Assembly (NCBI RefSeq): GCF_000021705.1
Contig: NC_012751.1
Span: forward strand, 1,476,006-1,540,005
Source: Candidatus Hamiltonella defensa 5AT (Acyrthosiphon pisum)
GTDB lineage: Bacteria > Pseudomonadota > Gammaproteobacteria > Enterobacterales > Enterobacteriaceae
Length of the DNA stretch: 64,000 bases
Direction: 5' to 3'
Numbering within the stretch: position 1 is the first letter of the stretch; the number at the start of each line of letters is the position of its first letter. This document shows positions 43,310-51,625 of the stretch, piece after piece. The notes beneath the pieces are model-generated. The model did no database searches. It was not told the DNA's origin and worked only from the letters and a program-made list of their open reading frames with translations. The position numbers and the translations under genes are program-made.

Positions 43310-44299
43310 ATGAAAAATTTTACTAAAATAGTAAAAGATCATTTTATTTTATTATATAAAAAACAACTAGTGAAGTCCTTCAGCATATTTATGTTTGTCT
43401 GTTTTTTTATACCAATATCCTACTCTCAGAGCCATAATCATAATCGCGATGTAAAAGATTTTATTTTTGGTACATGGAACACAAATGGTGCTCGTTGGAA
43501 TGATGTTAGAAATTTAATGGTTAATGGTCAATTTGATGTTTTGGCAATTCAGGAAGCTGGAGCGCTTCCTACATCATCGAGAAATGAAGGCAGTGTAACA
43601 GAATCTCACGATTATAATTCTATAGTTAATGAAGCTCAAAGACTTTGTTACATAGGAGAAATAAATCAAAATGATGTACTTTTTGGAACAGTGAGAGAGT
43701 ATAGTTGGCAAACTAGTAGGGGAGAAAGTTTTTATCTATACTATTATGATAGAAGAGATCATTACGTGATGAGTAACGGAAACCAGTATCCTCGCGTAAA
43801 TACTGCTATCATTACAAGGCAAAGAGCAGACAATATTTTTTTTACCGCCCCGATTTATACAAATCAACGTCGTACTAATATAAATCGACCTATTATAGGA
43901 ATACGTCTAGAGAATGCTGTTTTTTTTAATGTACATGCAGCGCCGGATAGAGGTGGTAGAAATGAAGCTGGATCAGCTGTAAATATAATCCGAGACTATA
44001 TGGCAATGAATTCTCCTAATCACACATGGGCAATGATAGGTGATTTTAACCGAATTCCCAGCGAGCTGAATAGCGAGATACTCAGCTCCACTCCGCCAAT
44101 GCAAACATTTATCGAAAATGTTCATACAGGGGAAAGTACACATGAAAGCCCAAATCCTAGTAGTTCAAGAGAACTTGACTATGGTGTATTGGGTGGGTCA
44201 GCATCTCATAGTGATCACCATGTCAGCGCAATAATAGCGCTTTATCTTTTGCAGCTTAGTATGAATCCTTCAGACCATAAACCTGTTAAATTTAATTGA
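43310..44299 (+). CDS. cdtB: Cytolethal distending toxin nuclease subunit CdtB
   Basis: 329 residues of the EEP (DNase I-like) fold. Active-site residues are all visible: Glu82 in AIQEAGALP, Arg193 in NRPIIGI, His209 in FFNVHAAPDRGG, Asp245 and Asn247 in MIGDFNR, Asp290 in LDYGV, Asp322-His323 in PSDHKPV. SRQRADN-like text (TRQRADN) is also shared with other CdtB. The N-terminus has a long basic region and a hydrophobic segment (23-38) that should act as signal or anchor. Only one cysteine (Cys113) is expected in the mature protein. CdtA and CdtC are absent. CdtB breaks host DNA and arrests the cell cycle; in APSE it is linked with protection against parasitoid wasps. Confidence 0.93.
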   Translation: MKNFTKIVKDHFILLYKKQLVKSFSIFMFVCFFIPISYSQSHNHNRDVKDFIFGTWNTNGARWNDVRNLMVNGQFDVLAIQEAGALPTSSRNEGSVTESHDYNSIVNEAQRLCYIGEINQNDVLFGTVREYSWQTSRGESFYLYYYDRRDHYVMSNGNQYPRVNTAIITRQRADNIFFTAPIYTNQRRTNINRPIIGIRLENAVFFNVHAAPDRGGRNEAGSAVNIIRDYMAMNSPNHTWAMIGDFNRIPSELNSEILSSTPPMQTFIENVHTGESTHESPNPSSSRELDYGVLGGSASHSDHHVSAIIALYLLQLSMNPSDHKPVKFN

Positions 44300-44574
44300 G
44301 TCCTAAGTCTTTCTGAAGGTTAAGAATAATTTACTAATCCGGTAGGCCATCAGGGTAAAGCACGAATGTTCACTTTATGAGCGAATTGGTTTATAAATAA
44401 ACATTTCGATGCGCAAAACAGCTCTAAAAGTATATATATTTTTTTTTAATCACTTTTTGTACTTTTTTATTTCCATATTGTTTAAAAAACATTCGCGATC
44501 CCGCCCCCGGGTAGGCCATGCTTTATTTATATATAAACTTTCTATTTCAATAACTAATGGAAGCTGAAATTGGC

Positions 44575-45321
44575 ATGAAGAAAAAATCACTGAACCTTAA
44601 AAGTATTATTGTTATTTCAGTATTATTATTATTATTTTCCAATCATTATACGTATGCTGAAAAAAAATACGATTTTACCAAGTACTGCTTTTCAGGTAGA
44701 CCAGTTAATCATGTGATATTTAATGATAATACACCCTTGTATGAGTGGGAGCTCAAAGCTTTAAATTTAACTATTGTGGAAAAAGTTTTTAATCGAGCCA
44801 AAAACGGTGGAGGATTTTACAAGAAAAATTATCCATCATGGAAAGACTGGTATCATAAATCATATTGGAAGACCGCCTTCGGATACGGCATATACGACTA
44901 TGGTCTAGAGGAAGCAAAAGGCAACTCTATTTATCGTCCATATGGTATCGAATTTAATGATGGTTCTTTTTCTATTGGTTTCACTGGAGATGATGTTAAA
45001 TATGGAGATGATAATTGGAAAACCTTATCAGGAAGTAATTGGGGTATATCTACTGAGAGATATGCAGGCCAAATATTCTTTGATAAAAATGGGCGTCCAG
45101 TTGCTATTGTATCGACAGACCCCCTAACTGGCGCATTTGGCTCAGGCTGGAGCTACCTTTATGATAAAGGGAAGTGGGAGTATGAATCAAAAGATGACTG
45201 GGATAACCGTCGTTTTGGTGACAACACAGAATCTCTCGACCATAACGCACCAAAGTTCCTTAAATCTTCTACAGGAATTATGGCTAAAATATTTTATTCT
45301 ATCCTACATTCATTCGTCTAA
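44575..45321 (+). CDS. Secreted protein of unknown function in toxin cassette
   Basis: 248 residues from the ATG at 44575, chosen because it gives a normal signal peptide (KKKSLNLKSIIVISVLLLLF, cleavage after TYA); an in-frame ATG lies six codons earlier. Mature protein is rich in Trp, Tyr, Gly and Asp, e.g. YPSWKDWYHKSYWKTAFGYG and GDDNWKTLSGSNWG, and has a single cysteine (FTKYCFSG). No Arg-Ser-Glu signature of ADP-ribosylating toxins and no family I know. Placed 275 bases after cdtB on the same strand, so it is a candidate partner of CdtB. Confidence 0.65.
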   Translation: MKKKSLNLKSIIVISVLLLLFSNHYTYAEKKYDFTKYCFSGRPVNHVIFNDNTPLYEWELKALNLTIVEKVFNRAKNGGGFYKKNYPSWKDWYHKSYWKTAFGYGIYDYGLEEAKGNSIYRPYGIEFNDGSFSIGFTGDDVKYGDDNWKTLSGSNWGISTERYAGQIFFDKNGRPVAIVSTDPLTGAFGSGWSYLYDKGKWEYESKDDWDNRRFGDNTESLDHNAPKFLKSSTGIMAKIFYSILHSFV

Positions 45322-45405
45322 AAGACTTTGTTGAATAAATAAATTTTTGGGGGCTAATATTCAAATATGATGGTGCTTAGTCAAACGAAAAAAAAATGAA
45401 ATCTT

Positions 45406-45599
45406 TAGGGGCTGTGGTCACGAGTTAAAGAAAAACATATTTTACTTACTTTCTTAGACGAATATAAAAAAAGATAAACTGTCATGGTAAGTTTGATAAA
45501 TTACTTACCATGACAGGTAACATTTGAGTAATTTTTAATCAAAAATAGTGCGTTAAATGAACTAAATACGGCACGTTTATCTTGTGACGACAGCCCCTA
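45406..45599. mobile_element. MITE-like element with terminal inverted repeats
   Basis: 194 bases bounded by TAGGGGCTGTGGTCACGAG (45406-45424) and CTTGTGACGACAGCCCCTA (45581-45599), which match as inverted repeats in 17 of 19 positions and begin with TA on both sides. A perfect 14-bp hairpin, CTGTCATGGTAAGT with its complement (45479-45516), sits near the centre. No coding capacity. The flanks 45322-45405 and 45600-45828 hold no gene. Confidence 0.6.
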
Positions 45600-45828
45600 G
45601 AACCTCAAAATGATCACCATTCACGAAGAATTAACAACTTTTCTCGTAAAAGTACATTAAATTAGTCATTTACCCTGCTAATTAATAAATGTGCCTTTCT
45701 TGTCACTATTCTCTGTACATTGATTAACTTTATTGTTAATTGGAAGTAGAAGCGTAAGGCATTTCAACTTAAATAATTTATTGCTCCCACGAATTAACAC
45801 TCTAAAAAAACACTAAGAACCGATTAGC

Positions 45829-46107
45829 ATGCCAAATTTTTGCCAAACCCTATTAGACATCCTCAAGCATCGAATTATCGGGGCTGCGCTGGCTTTCATG
45901 ACTGCCTTGCTACGCGGCTTATATCAGAAAAAAAGCTTTAACTGCTCGCTACTTGATGCATTGATGTGTGCTTTATTCGGTTCGGTGGCGCATGAATTGC
46001 TGTTATTTTTAGGAATGAAGACAGATTACACCTGGTTAATCAGTATCGTGATTGGCTACTTAGGTACTGACTATATTGGCAGTTGGTTGAAGAAAAAGCT
46101 TGGATAA
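45829..46107 (+). CDS. Lambda S-type holin
   Basis: 92 residues with three predicted membrane helices: IIGAALAFMTALLRGLY, LLDALMCALFGSVAHELLLF and WLISIVIGYLGTDYIGSWL. The last block IGYLGTD.IGS is typical of the lambda S holin family. It forms large membrane holes at lysis time. It is the first of two holin-like genes and is separated from the rest of the lysis cluster by a repeat-rich 196-base gap. Confidence 0.85.
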   Translation: MPNFCQTLLDILKHRIIGAALAFMTALLRGLYQKKSFNCSLLDALMCALFGSVAHELLLFLGMKTDYTWLISIVIGYLGTDYIGSWLKKKLG

Positions 46108-46166
46108 ATTCTGAAAACGCAGCAAAAGCTTAAGAAGTATATTTGTGTATGCTCTTGTTAATGTTC

Positions 46167-46283
46167 TATAGCGATAACCATTAATAAATGGACATAACTT
46201 TAATTTTCTGATCCATATAATTTTATAATATAGCGATAACCATTAACAATAAGTTTGTCCACTTGTTAATGGTTATCGCTATA
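46167..46283. repeat. Repeat-rich insert between the two holin genes
   Basis: TATAGCGATAACCATTAA occurs directly at 46167 and 46229 and inverted at 46266-46283. Copies two and three form a perfect 21-bp stem with a 13-base loop. Copies one and three extend further as inverted repeats (TGGACA next to each) and both begin with TA, as ends of a Tc1/IS630-type MITE would. A regulatory hairpin is the alternative. Confidence 0.6.
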
Positions 46284-46303
46284 CGTCAAATCTTAAAAAA
46301 TAA

Positions 46304-46531
46304 ATGTCACTAAATATGTCTGAAAAATACGCAACCCCGACGGCCTATCTCTCAAGTCTGATGGCGACCGTTTTAGGTTTTTTTACGCTTGAGCAGTGGG
46401 TAGCGGTGACCGGTATTGTCTGCACAATCGGGACATTTCTTATCAACGTGTACTACCGCAAAAAAGAATACAAACTCAAAGCGCGGCATTATGATGATAC
46501 CGAAAAAAATCCTGATGGCCATAGGTGGTAG
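46304..46531 (+). CDS. Phage 21-like class II holin (candidate pinholin)
   Basis: 75 residues: two hydrophobic segments, TAYLSSLMATVLGFF and WVAVTGIVCTIGTFLINVYY, joined by LEQ and followed by a charged tail (RKKEYKLKARHYDDTEKN). This is the S21/P22 gp13 layout. Two in-frame ATG (46304, 46316) recall the dual starts of such holins. The 3' end overlaps the endolysin start by 41 bases. A pinholin would fit the SAR-type endolysin next to it. Confidence 0.7.
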   Translation: MSLNMSEKYATPTAYLSSLMATVLGFFTLEQWVAVTGIVCTIGTFLINVYYRKKEYKLKARHYDDTEKNPDGHRW

Positions 46532-46958
46532 TGCGGTGTTATTAGCCTCGACCATGGTAACGTATTTTGAAGGCTTAAGGCACAAACCCTATAAAGACAG
46601 GGGTGACGTGCTAACGGTGTGTTACGGGCATACAGGGAAAGCGATTATTCCGGGTAAACACTACACAGACGAAGAATGTCAGGCTTTACTGGATAGTGAC
46701 CTGAAGGCGTCGATGGCGGTGGTTGAGACTCACGTTACCGTTCCGCTGACTGAAATGCAGAAAGCGGCTTTGGCCTCATTCGTTTATAACGTAGGAAGTG
46801 GGGCCTTTGTCCGTTCAACGTTACTCAAAAAACTGAATGTGGGTGACAGACAAGGCGCGTGTGATGAGATGCGGCGCTGGAAATATGATGAAGGTAAAGT
46901 CTCTAAAGGACTGATTAATCGTCGTGCGGTAGAGCGTGAGCTTTGTCTACCGGATTAA
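46491..46958 (+). CDS. SAR-type endolysin, GH24 lysozyme
   Basis: 155 residues cutting peptidoglycan. The catalytic triad has the phage lysozyme spacing: Glu27 in YFEGLRHKPY, Asp36 in KDRGD, Thr42 in VLTVCYGHTG. Residues 7-25 (ILMAIGGSAVLLASTMVTY) are a weakly hydrophobic helix rich in Gly, Ala, Ser and Thr, as in signal-anchor-release endolysins. I chose ATG 46491 since the longer frame runs through the holin gene in another frame. Rz follows four bases later. Confidence 0.9.
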   Translation: MMIPKKILMAIGGSAVLLASTMVTYFEGLRHKPYKDRGDVLTVCYGHTGKAIIPGKHYTDEECQALLDSDLKASMAVVETHVTVPLTEMQKAALASFVYNVGSGAFVRSTLLKKLNVGDRQGACDEMRRWKYDEGKVSKGLINRRAVERELCLPD

Positions 46959-46962
46959 CGTC

Positions 46963-47349
46963 ATGCATTGGAAGCTCCTTTTCACCGCTGTGTTACTTAT
47001 CACAATCGCCGTACTCTCCATCGTAATCAGGTTTCAATATGTTGAGAACAGCCGCCTGAAACTGGCGAACCAGTCACTGAGTGCCGAACGCGACGCTGCC
47101 CGTGCACAGTTTACCCACTATGAGCAGGCGGTTGATATTTTTAACACCATAGCGGGAGCCACCCAGGATGCACACCAACAGGCCATTCAGGCATCCCAGC
47201 CTCAAACGATTAAGATACAGGAAGCGATTACCCCTGAACGCTGCGCTCATCTGCCTGTGCCTACTGCCGCTGTTAACCGGTTGCGTGCGCACGCCGATAA
47301 AATATCTCCCCGTGCCGCCAGCGCCCATTCCATCCACGCTCCTGGATGA
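46963..47349 (+). CDS. Rz-type inner-membrane spanin
   Basis: 128 residues: N-terminal membrane anchor (LLFTAVLLITIAVLSIVI) followed by a long helical periplasmic part (SRLKLANQSLSAERDAARAQF). With Rz1 it bridges inner and outer membrane in the last lysis step. ATG 46963 is used because a frame nine codons longer starts with GTG inside the lysozyme gene. Rz1 is nested in its 3' half in another frame. Confidence 0.8.
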   Translation: MHWKLLFTAVLLITIAVLSIVIRFQYVENSRLKLANQSLSAERDAARAQFTHYEQAVDIFNTIAGATQDAHQQAIQASQPQTIKIQEAITPERCAHLPVPTAAVNRLRAHADKISPRAASAHSIHAPG

Positions 47350-47497
47350 TTGCTCTCTGCCGGTGATATCGGAGCACATGACCTGGGGCGATAGCCTGGT
47401 ACTCAATGAGCAACTGCTACTGGCTCTCGAGATGTGTAACCAGGATAAAGCGGCGATAAGGCGAATTGAAGAACAGAAAAATGATAGCCAAAAATGA
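47168..47497 (+). CDS. Rz1-type outer-membrane spanin lipoprotein
   Basis: Overlaps Rz in a different frame. The lipobox LLPLLTGC and the following proline-rich VRTPIKYLPVPPAPIPS are diagnostic of Rz1. The true start is uncertain: ATG 47168 gives a long basic n-region; a CTG close to LNAALICL would give a normal signal. The C-terminal part continues 148 bases past the Rz stop, longer than in lambda. Confidence 0.75.
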   Translation: MHTNRPFRHPSLKRLRYRKRLPLNAALICLCLLPLLTGCVRTPIKYLPVPPAPIPSTLLDDCSLPVISEHMTWGDSLVLNEQLLLALEMCNQDKAAIRRIEEQKNDSQK

Positions 47498-47570
47498 AAA
47501 GCAGACTGAATATCTACAGAAATACATCAAAACACGGCGTTACGCCTTTTCCAGTCAATCTGGCGAGTAA

Positions 47571-47987
47571 ATGATGGTCAGTAAGAAGAAAATGGGACGT
47601 CCAAGCAAGTTAACCGTAAGCCTCGAAAAGGCCAAAGCCTATTTAATGGGGGAATACAAAACCGTGGGGGATGTTGTGCCTAATATCGCTGGCTTAGCGT
47701 GTTATCTCAATATTTCTCGGTCGACCATTTATGAATGGTCATCATCATCAAATGTTGAATTTTCGGACATCGTTGAAGGAATTCTCGCCTTACAAGAAAA
47801 TAAGTTGCTAAATAGTGGCTTGAAAGGGGAATTTAATCCCACTATTACAAAATTGATGCTCAGTAAGCATGGATATGCTGACAAACAAGAAACTGAATTG
47901 TCAGGCAAAGCGGGCGGCGCGATAAAAACGGACAACAAAATCAGTATTGAATTTATCGGCATACCTCAGCGTGAAAGTGCAAATTAG
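47571..47987 (+). CDS. Terminase small subunit
   Basis: 138 residues with an N-terminal DNA-binding part, GRPSKLTVSLEKAKAYL and NIAGLACYLNISRSTIYEW, typical of small terminases, then KLMLSKHGYADKQETELSG. It recognises the packaging site and loads the large subunit. Upstream is GGCGAG. Its end overlaps the large-subunit frame by up to 41 bases, as expected for a translationally coupled pair. Confidence 0.85.
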   Translation: MMVSKKKMGRPSKLTVSLEKAKAYLMGEYKTVGDVVPNIAGLACYLNISRSTIYEWSSSSNVEFSDIVEGILALQENKLLNSGLKGEFNPTITKLMLSKHGYADKQETELSGKAGGAIKTDNKISIEFIGIPQRESAN

Positions 47988-49413
47988 CGAAAAGTTCGCG
48001 TCCATGTTCAAACCGAAACGCATAAAGGTTTACTTTGGCGGTCGGGGTGGTATGAAAACCGTTTCATTTGCGAAAATAGCCTTAATCACGGCCTCCATGC
48101 ATAAACGCCGGTTTTTGTGCTTGCGGGAATTTATGAATTCGATTGAAGATTCTGTCCATGCGGTATTGCAGGCCGAGGTAGAAACGTTGGGATTACAAAA
48201 TCGGTTTCGTATTCTTAATACTTACATTGAAGGCATCAATGATTCCATTTTCAAATATGGCCAGTTGGCACGGAATATTGCGTCTATCAAATCCAAACAT
48301 GATTTTGATGTTGCTTGGGTGGAGGAAGCGGAGACCGTATCTGAGAAAAGTCTGGATACCCTTATTCCCACTATTCGCAAGCCGGGCTCTGAGTTATGGT
48401 TTTCTTTTAATCCAGCAGAAGAAGACGGTGCTGTATATAAGCGTTTTGTCAAGCCCTACAAAGCGATAATCGATAAGCAAGGTTACTATGAAGACGATGA
48501 TTTATATGTTGGCAAAGTGAGCTACCTGGATAATCCCTGGTTACCGGCAGAGCTTAAAAATGATGCGCAGAAGATGAAACGGGAAAACTATAAAAAATGG
48601 CGGCATGTTTACGGGGGCGAGTGTGATGCGAATTACGAGGATGCATTAATTCAGCCTGAGTGGGTGGAGGCGGCGATTGATGCACATATCAAGTTAGGGT
48701 TTAAACCAAGCGGAATTCGTGTTGTCACTTTCGACCCCGCTGATTCCGGTCAGGATGAAAAGGCATTATCCAAACGCTATGGCGTGCTGATTGAAGATTG
48801 CGTGAGCTGGTCAGAAGGTGATGTTGCTGATGCAACGATGACGGCTTTCGATGAAGCGTTTGACTATCGGGCGGATGATTTTATCTATGACAATATTGGG
48901 TTAGGGGCCGGCACTGTCAAAACGCATCTAAGACACAGCAATGACGGTAACAAGATAGTGGTGACGGGCTTTGGGGCGGGCGATTCGCCTGATTATCCTG
49001 ATGAAATCTATGTACCCGGCAATGGTGAGTACCTGCCTTCTTCAAATAATGATGACAGAACTCACCGAGATACCTTTAGAAACAAACGCGCGCAATATTG
49101 GGTTTATTTAGCGGACCGATTTTATAAAACGTGGCGCGCCGTCGAAAAGGGCGAATATCTCGATCCGGAGGCGTTGATCAGTCTCTCTTCGAAAATAGCG
49201 AAACTGTCACAACTCAAGTCAGAGCTGATTAAACAACAACGAAAACGCACACCCGGAAACCGATTAATTCAGTTGATGAGCAAAGATGAAATGCGATTAA
49301 AAGGAATAAAATCGCCCAATATGGCAGATACGCTGATGATGTCCTTTGCTAATCCTCTGCGCATAACAGAAGACACGGAAATCGTTGTCCCCTCATCGTC
49401 AAGTTGGTCATGA
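47971..49413 (+). CDS. Terminase large subunit
   Basis: Packaging ATPase and headful nuclease of the PBSX/P22-related group. The ATPase loop is VYFGGRGGMKT, with Met where a Gly is usual before Lys; Walker B lies in DFDVAWVEEAETV; the nuclease part has VTFDPADSGQDEKAL and IYDNIGLGAGTV, giving the usual aspartates. The start is uncertain: the frame opens at a TTG (47947), but text similar to other terminases begins around GTG 47971 (VKVQISEKF). Its stop overlaps the portal ATG. Confidence 0.9.
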   Translation: MKVQISEKFASMFKPKRIKVYFGGRGGMKTVSFAKIALITASMHKRRFLCLREFMNSIEDSVHAVLQAEVETLGLQNRFRILNTYIEGINDSIFKYGQLARNIASIKSKHDFDVAWVEEAETVSEKSLDTLIPTIRKPGSELWFSFNPAEEDGAVYKRFVKPYKAIIDKQGYYEDDDLYVGKVSYLDNPWLPAELKNDAQKMKRENYKKWRHVYGGECDANYEDALIQPEWVEAAIDAHIKLGFKPSGIRVVTFDPADSGQDEKALSKRYGVLIEDCVSWSEGDVADATMTAFDEAFDYRADDFIYDNIGLGAGTVKTHLRHSNDGNKIVVTGFGAGDSPDYPDEIYVPGNGEYLPSSNNDDRTHRDTFRNKRAQYWVYLADRFYKTWRAVEKGEYLDPEALISLSSKIAKLSQLKSELIKQQRKRTPGNRLIQLMSKDEMRLKGIKSPNMADTLMMSFANPLRITEDTEIVVPSSSSWS

Positions 49414-51575
49414 TGGCTGAAACATTACAAAAAAGACATGAACAAATTATGCGCAAGTTTGACCGAGCGCACTCCCCGCAGGAAGCGGTGAGAGAAAAAT
49501 GTCTCGAGGCGACAAGATTTGCGCGCGTCCCGGGTGGGCAATGGGAAGGGGAAACGGCCGCGGGCTCTGAATTAGGCAAACATTTTGAGAAGTATCCAAA
49601 GTTTGAAATTAATAAAATATCGACCGAGCTTAATCGGATAGTCAGCGAATATCGCAACAATCGGATTACGGTTAAGTTTAGGCCCGGCGATAAGGCCGCC
49701 AGCGAAGCGTTAGCCAATAAATTAAATGGCCTGTTCCGCGCAGACTACGAAGAAACGGATGGCGGCGAAGCGTGCGATAACGCTTTTGATGACGGCTCAA
49801 CCGGGGGGTTTGGTTGCTTTAGGCTGACGACAAATTTAGTCAATGCGCTTGATCCGATGGATGAGAGACAACGTATTTGCCTCGAGCCAATATACGACCC
49901 CGCCCGCTCTGTTTGGTTCGATCCTGATGCGAAGAAATATGATAAATCTGACGCAGAATGGGCTTTTTGCATGTACTCACTCTCTGCTGAAAAGTATAAG
50001 GCGGAATACAACAAAGACCCGGCAACGTTAATGAGCGGCATTGAACGATCATGGGATTATGATTGGTACGATGTTGATGTGGTTTATATCGCAAAATACT
50101 ACGAAGTAAAAAAAGAGTCGGTGGATGTGGTGAGTTTTCAAAACCCATTGACAAGTGAAACCGTCACCTATGACAGTGATCAGCTTGAACTCGTTGAGGA
50201 TGAGCTGGCAGACATCGGGTTCATTGAGGCGGCACGGCGAACCATTAAGCGCCGGCGGGTTTATGTCTCCGTGGTGGATGGTGAGGGCTTCCTTGAGAAA
50301 GCGCAACGAATACCCGGTGAGCATATCCCGTTAATTCCGGTATATGGTAAGCGGTGGTTTATCGATGATATTGAGCGAGTCGAAGGTCACATAGCAAAAG
50401 CTATGGATGCCCAACGTCTGTATAACTTACAGGTGTCGATGCTGGCAGATTCGGCCACACAGGATACCGGTTCAATTCCGATTGTCGGTAAGAGTCAGAT
50501 AAAAACCCTGGAGAAATATTGGGCGAATCGAAATAAAAATAGGCCGGCTTTCTTGCCACTCAATGAGATTGTTGACAAGCAAGGTAATATTATTGCGCCC
50601 CCGACGCCAGTCGGATACACGCAACCCCAGCCACTGAATCAGGCGATGGCGGCGTTATTACAGCAAACGGGGGCGGATATTCAAGAAGTCACCGGTTCAA
50701 GCCAGGCGATGCAGCCAATGCCCAGCAATATAGCCAAAGAAACGGTTAATAATCTGATGCATCGTTCCGATATGTCCTCGTTTATTTATCTTGACAATAT
50801 GGCGAAGAGCCTTAAGCGCGCGGGTGAAGTTTGGTTATCGATGGCCCGTGAAGTCTACGGCTCGGATAGACAGGTTCGTATTGTTAATGCGGACGGCACT
50901 GACGATATCGCCTTAATGTCGGTGGTCATCAATGATAATCAGACCGGGCAAGTCGTCGCGATGAATGACTTATCCAGTGGGCGTTATGATGTCACGGTCG
51001 ATGTGGGGCCGTCTTATACCGCAAGACGGGATGCGACGGTTTCAGTGCTGACCAATCTGTTGGCGGGCATGTTACCGCAAGACCCAATGCGACAGGTTTT
51101 ACAAGGTATCATTCTGGATAATATGGAGGGTGAAGGACTCGACGAGTTTAAGGAATATAACCGTAAACAGTTATTAACGCAGGGCGTCGTTAAACCGCGC
51201 AATACAGAAGAAGAGCAGATGGTTGCGCAGATGATACAGCAAGCACAACAACCTAATGCTGAACTTGTCGCCGCTCAAGGGGTATTGATGCAAGGGCAAG
51301 CGGAGGTTCAGAAAGCGAAGAACGAAGAATTGGCTATCCAGGTGAAAGCCTTCCAGGCACAAACTGAGGCGAGAGTAGCAGAAGCGAAAATGGTTCAAAT
51401 TCTCGCCTCTGCTGATAGTGCTAAAAGAGCAGAAATTAGGGAAGCCCTTAAAATGCTTCACCAGTTCCAAAAAGAACAGGGTGATGCTTCTAGAGCGGAT
51501 GCCGAGTTAATTCTAAAAGCAACCGATACGCAGCATAAACAAAATAGGGATGCGGCTAAAAACCATTCAATCTGA
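49410..51575 (+). CDS. P22-like portal protein
   Basis: 721 residues, near P22 gp1 (725) in length and layout. Shared text from memory includes KRRRVYVSVVDGEG and GEHIPLIPVYGK, NLMHRSDMSSFIYLDNMAKS with RAGEVWLSMAREVY, and a C-terminal barrel helix rich in Gln and Ala (VAAQGVLMQGQAEVQKAKNE). It forms the dodecameric channel for DNA and the tail. ATG 49410 overlaps the terminase stop in an ATGA. Confidence 0.93.
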   Translation: MMAETLQKRHEQIMRKFDRAHSPQEAVREKCLEATRFARVPGGQWEGETAAGSELGKHFEKYPKFEINKISTELNRIVSEYRNNRITVKFRPGDKAASEALANKLNGLFRADYEETDGGEACDNAFDDGSTGGFGCFRLTTNLVNALDPMDERQRICLEPIYDPARSVWFDPDAKKYDKSDAEWAFCMYSLSAEKYKAEYNKDPATLMSGIERSWDYDWYDVDVVYIAKYYEVKKESVDVVSFQNPLTSETVTYDSDQLELVEDELADIGFIEAARRTIKRRRVYVSVVDGEGFLEKAQRIPGEHIPLIPVYGKRWFIDDIERVEGHIAKAMDAQRLYNLQVSMLADSATQDTGSIPIVGKSQIKTLEKYWANRNKNRPAFLPLNEIVDKQGNIIAPPTPVGYTQPQPLNQAMAALLQQTGADIQEVTGSSQAMQPMPSNIAKETVNNLMHRSDMSSFIYLDNMAKSLKRAGEVWLSMAREVYGSDRQVRIVNADGTDDIALMSVVINDNQTGQVVAMNDLSSGRYDVTVDVGPSYTARRDATVSVLTNLLAGMLPQDPMRQVLQGIILDNMEGEGLDEFKEYNRKQLLTQGVVKPRNTEEEQMVAQMIQQAQQPNAELVAAQGVLMQGQAEVQKAKNEELAIQVKAFQAQTEARVAEAKMVQILASADSAKRAEIREALKMLHQFQKEQGDASRADAELILKATDTQHKQNRDAAKNHSI

Positions 51576-51625
51576 ACATAACCTACAGTTACCTGCGGAC
51601 TTCTCGCAGAGTTAAGGAGTCATAA

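Noticed and set aside
45324..45340. Sequence resembling an IS903-type terminal repeat (CTTTGTTGAATAAAT)
   Set aside because: Only one end is seen and no transposase or partner end lies nearby; too short to claim an element.
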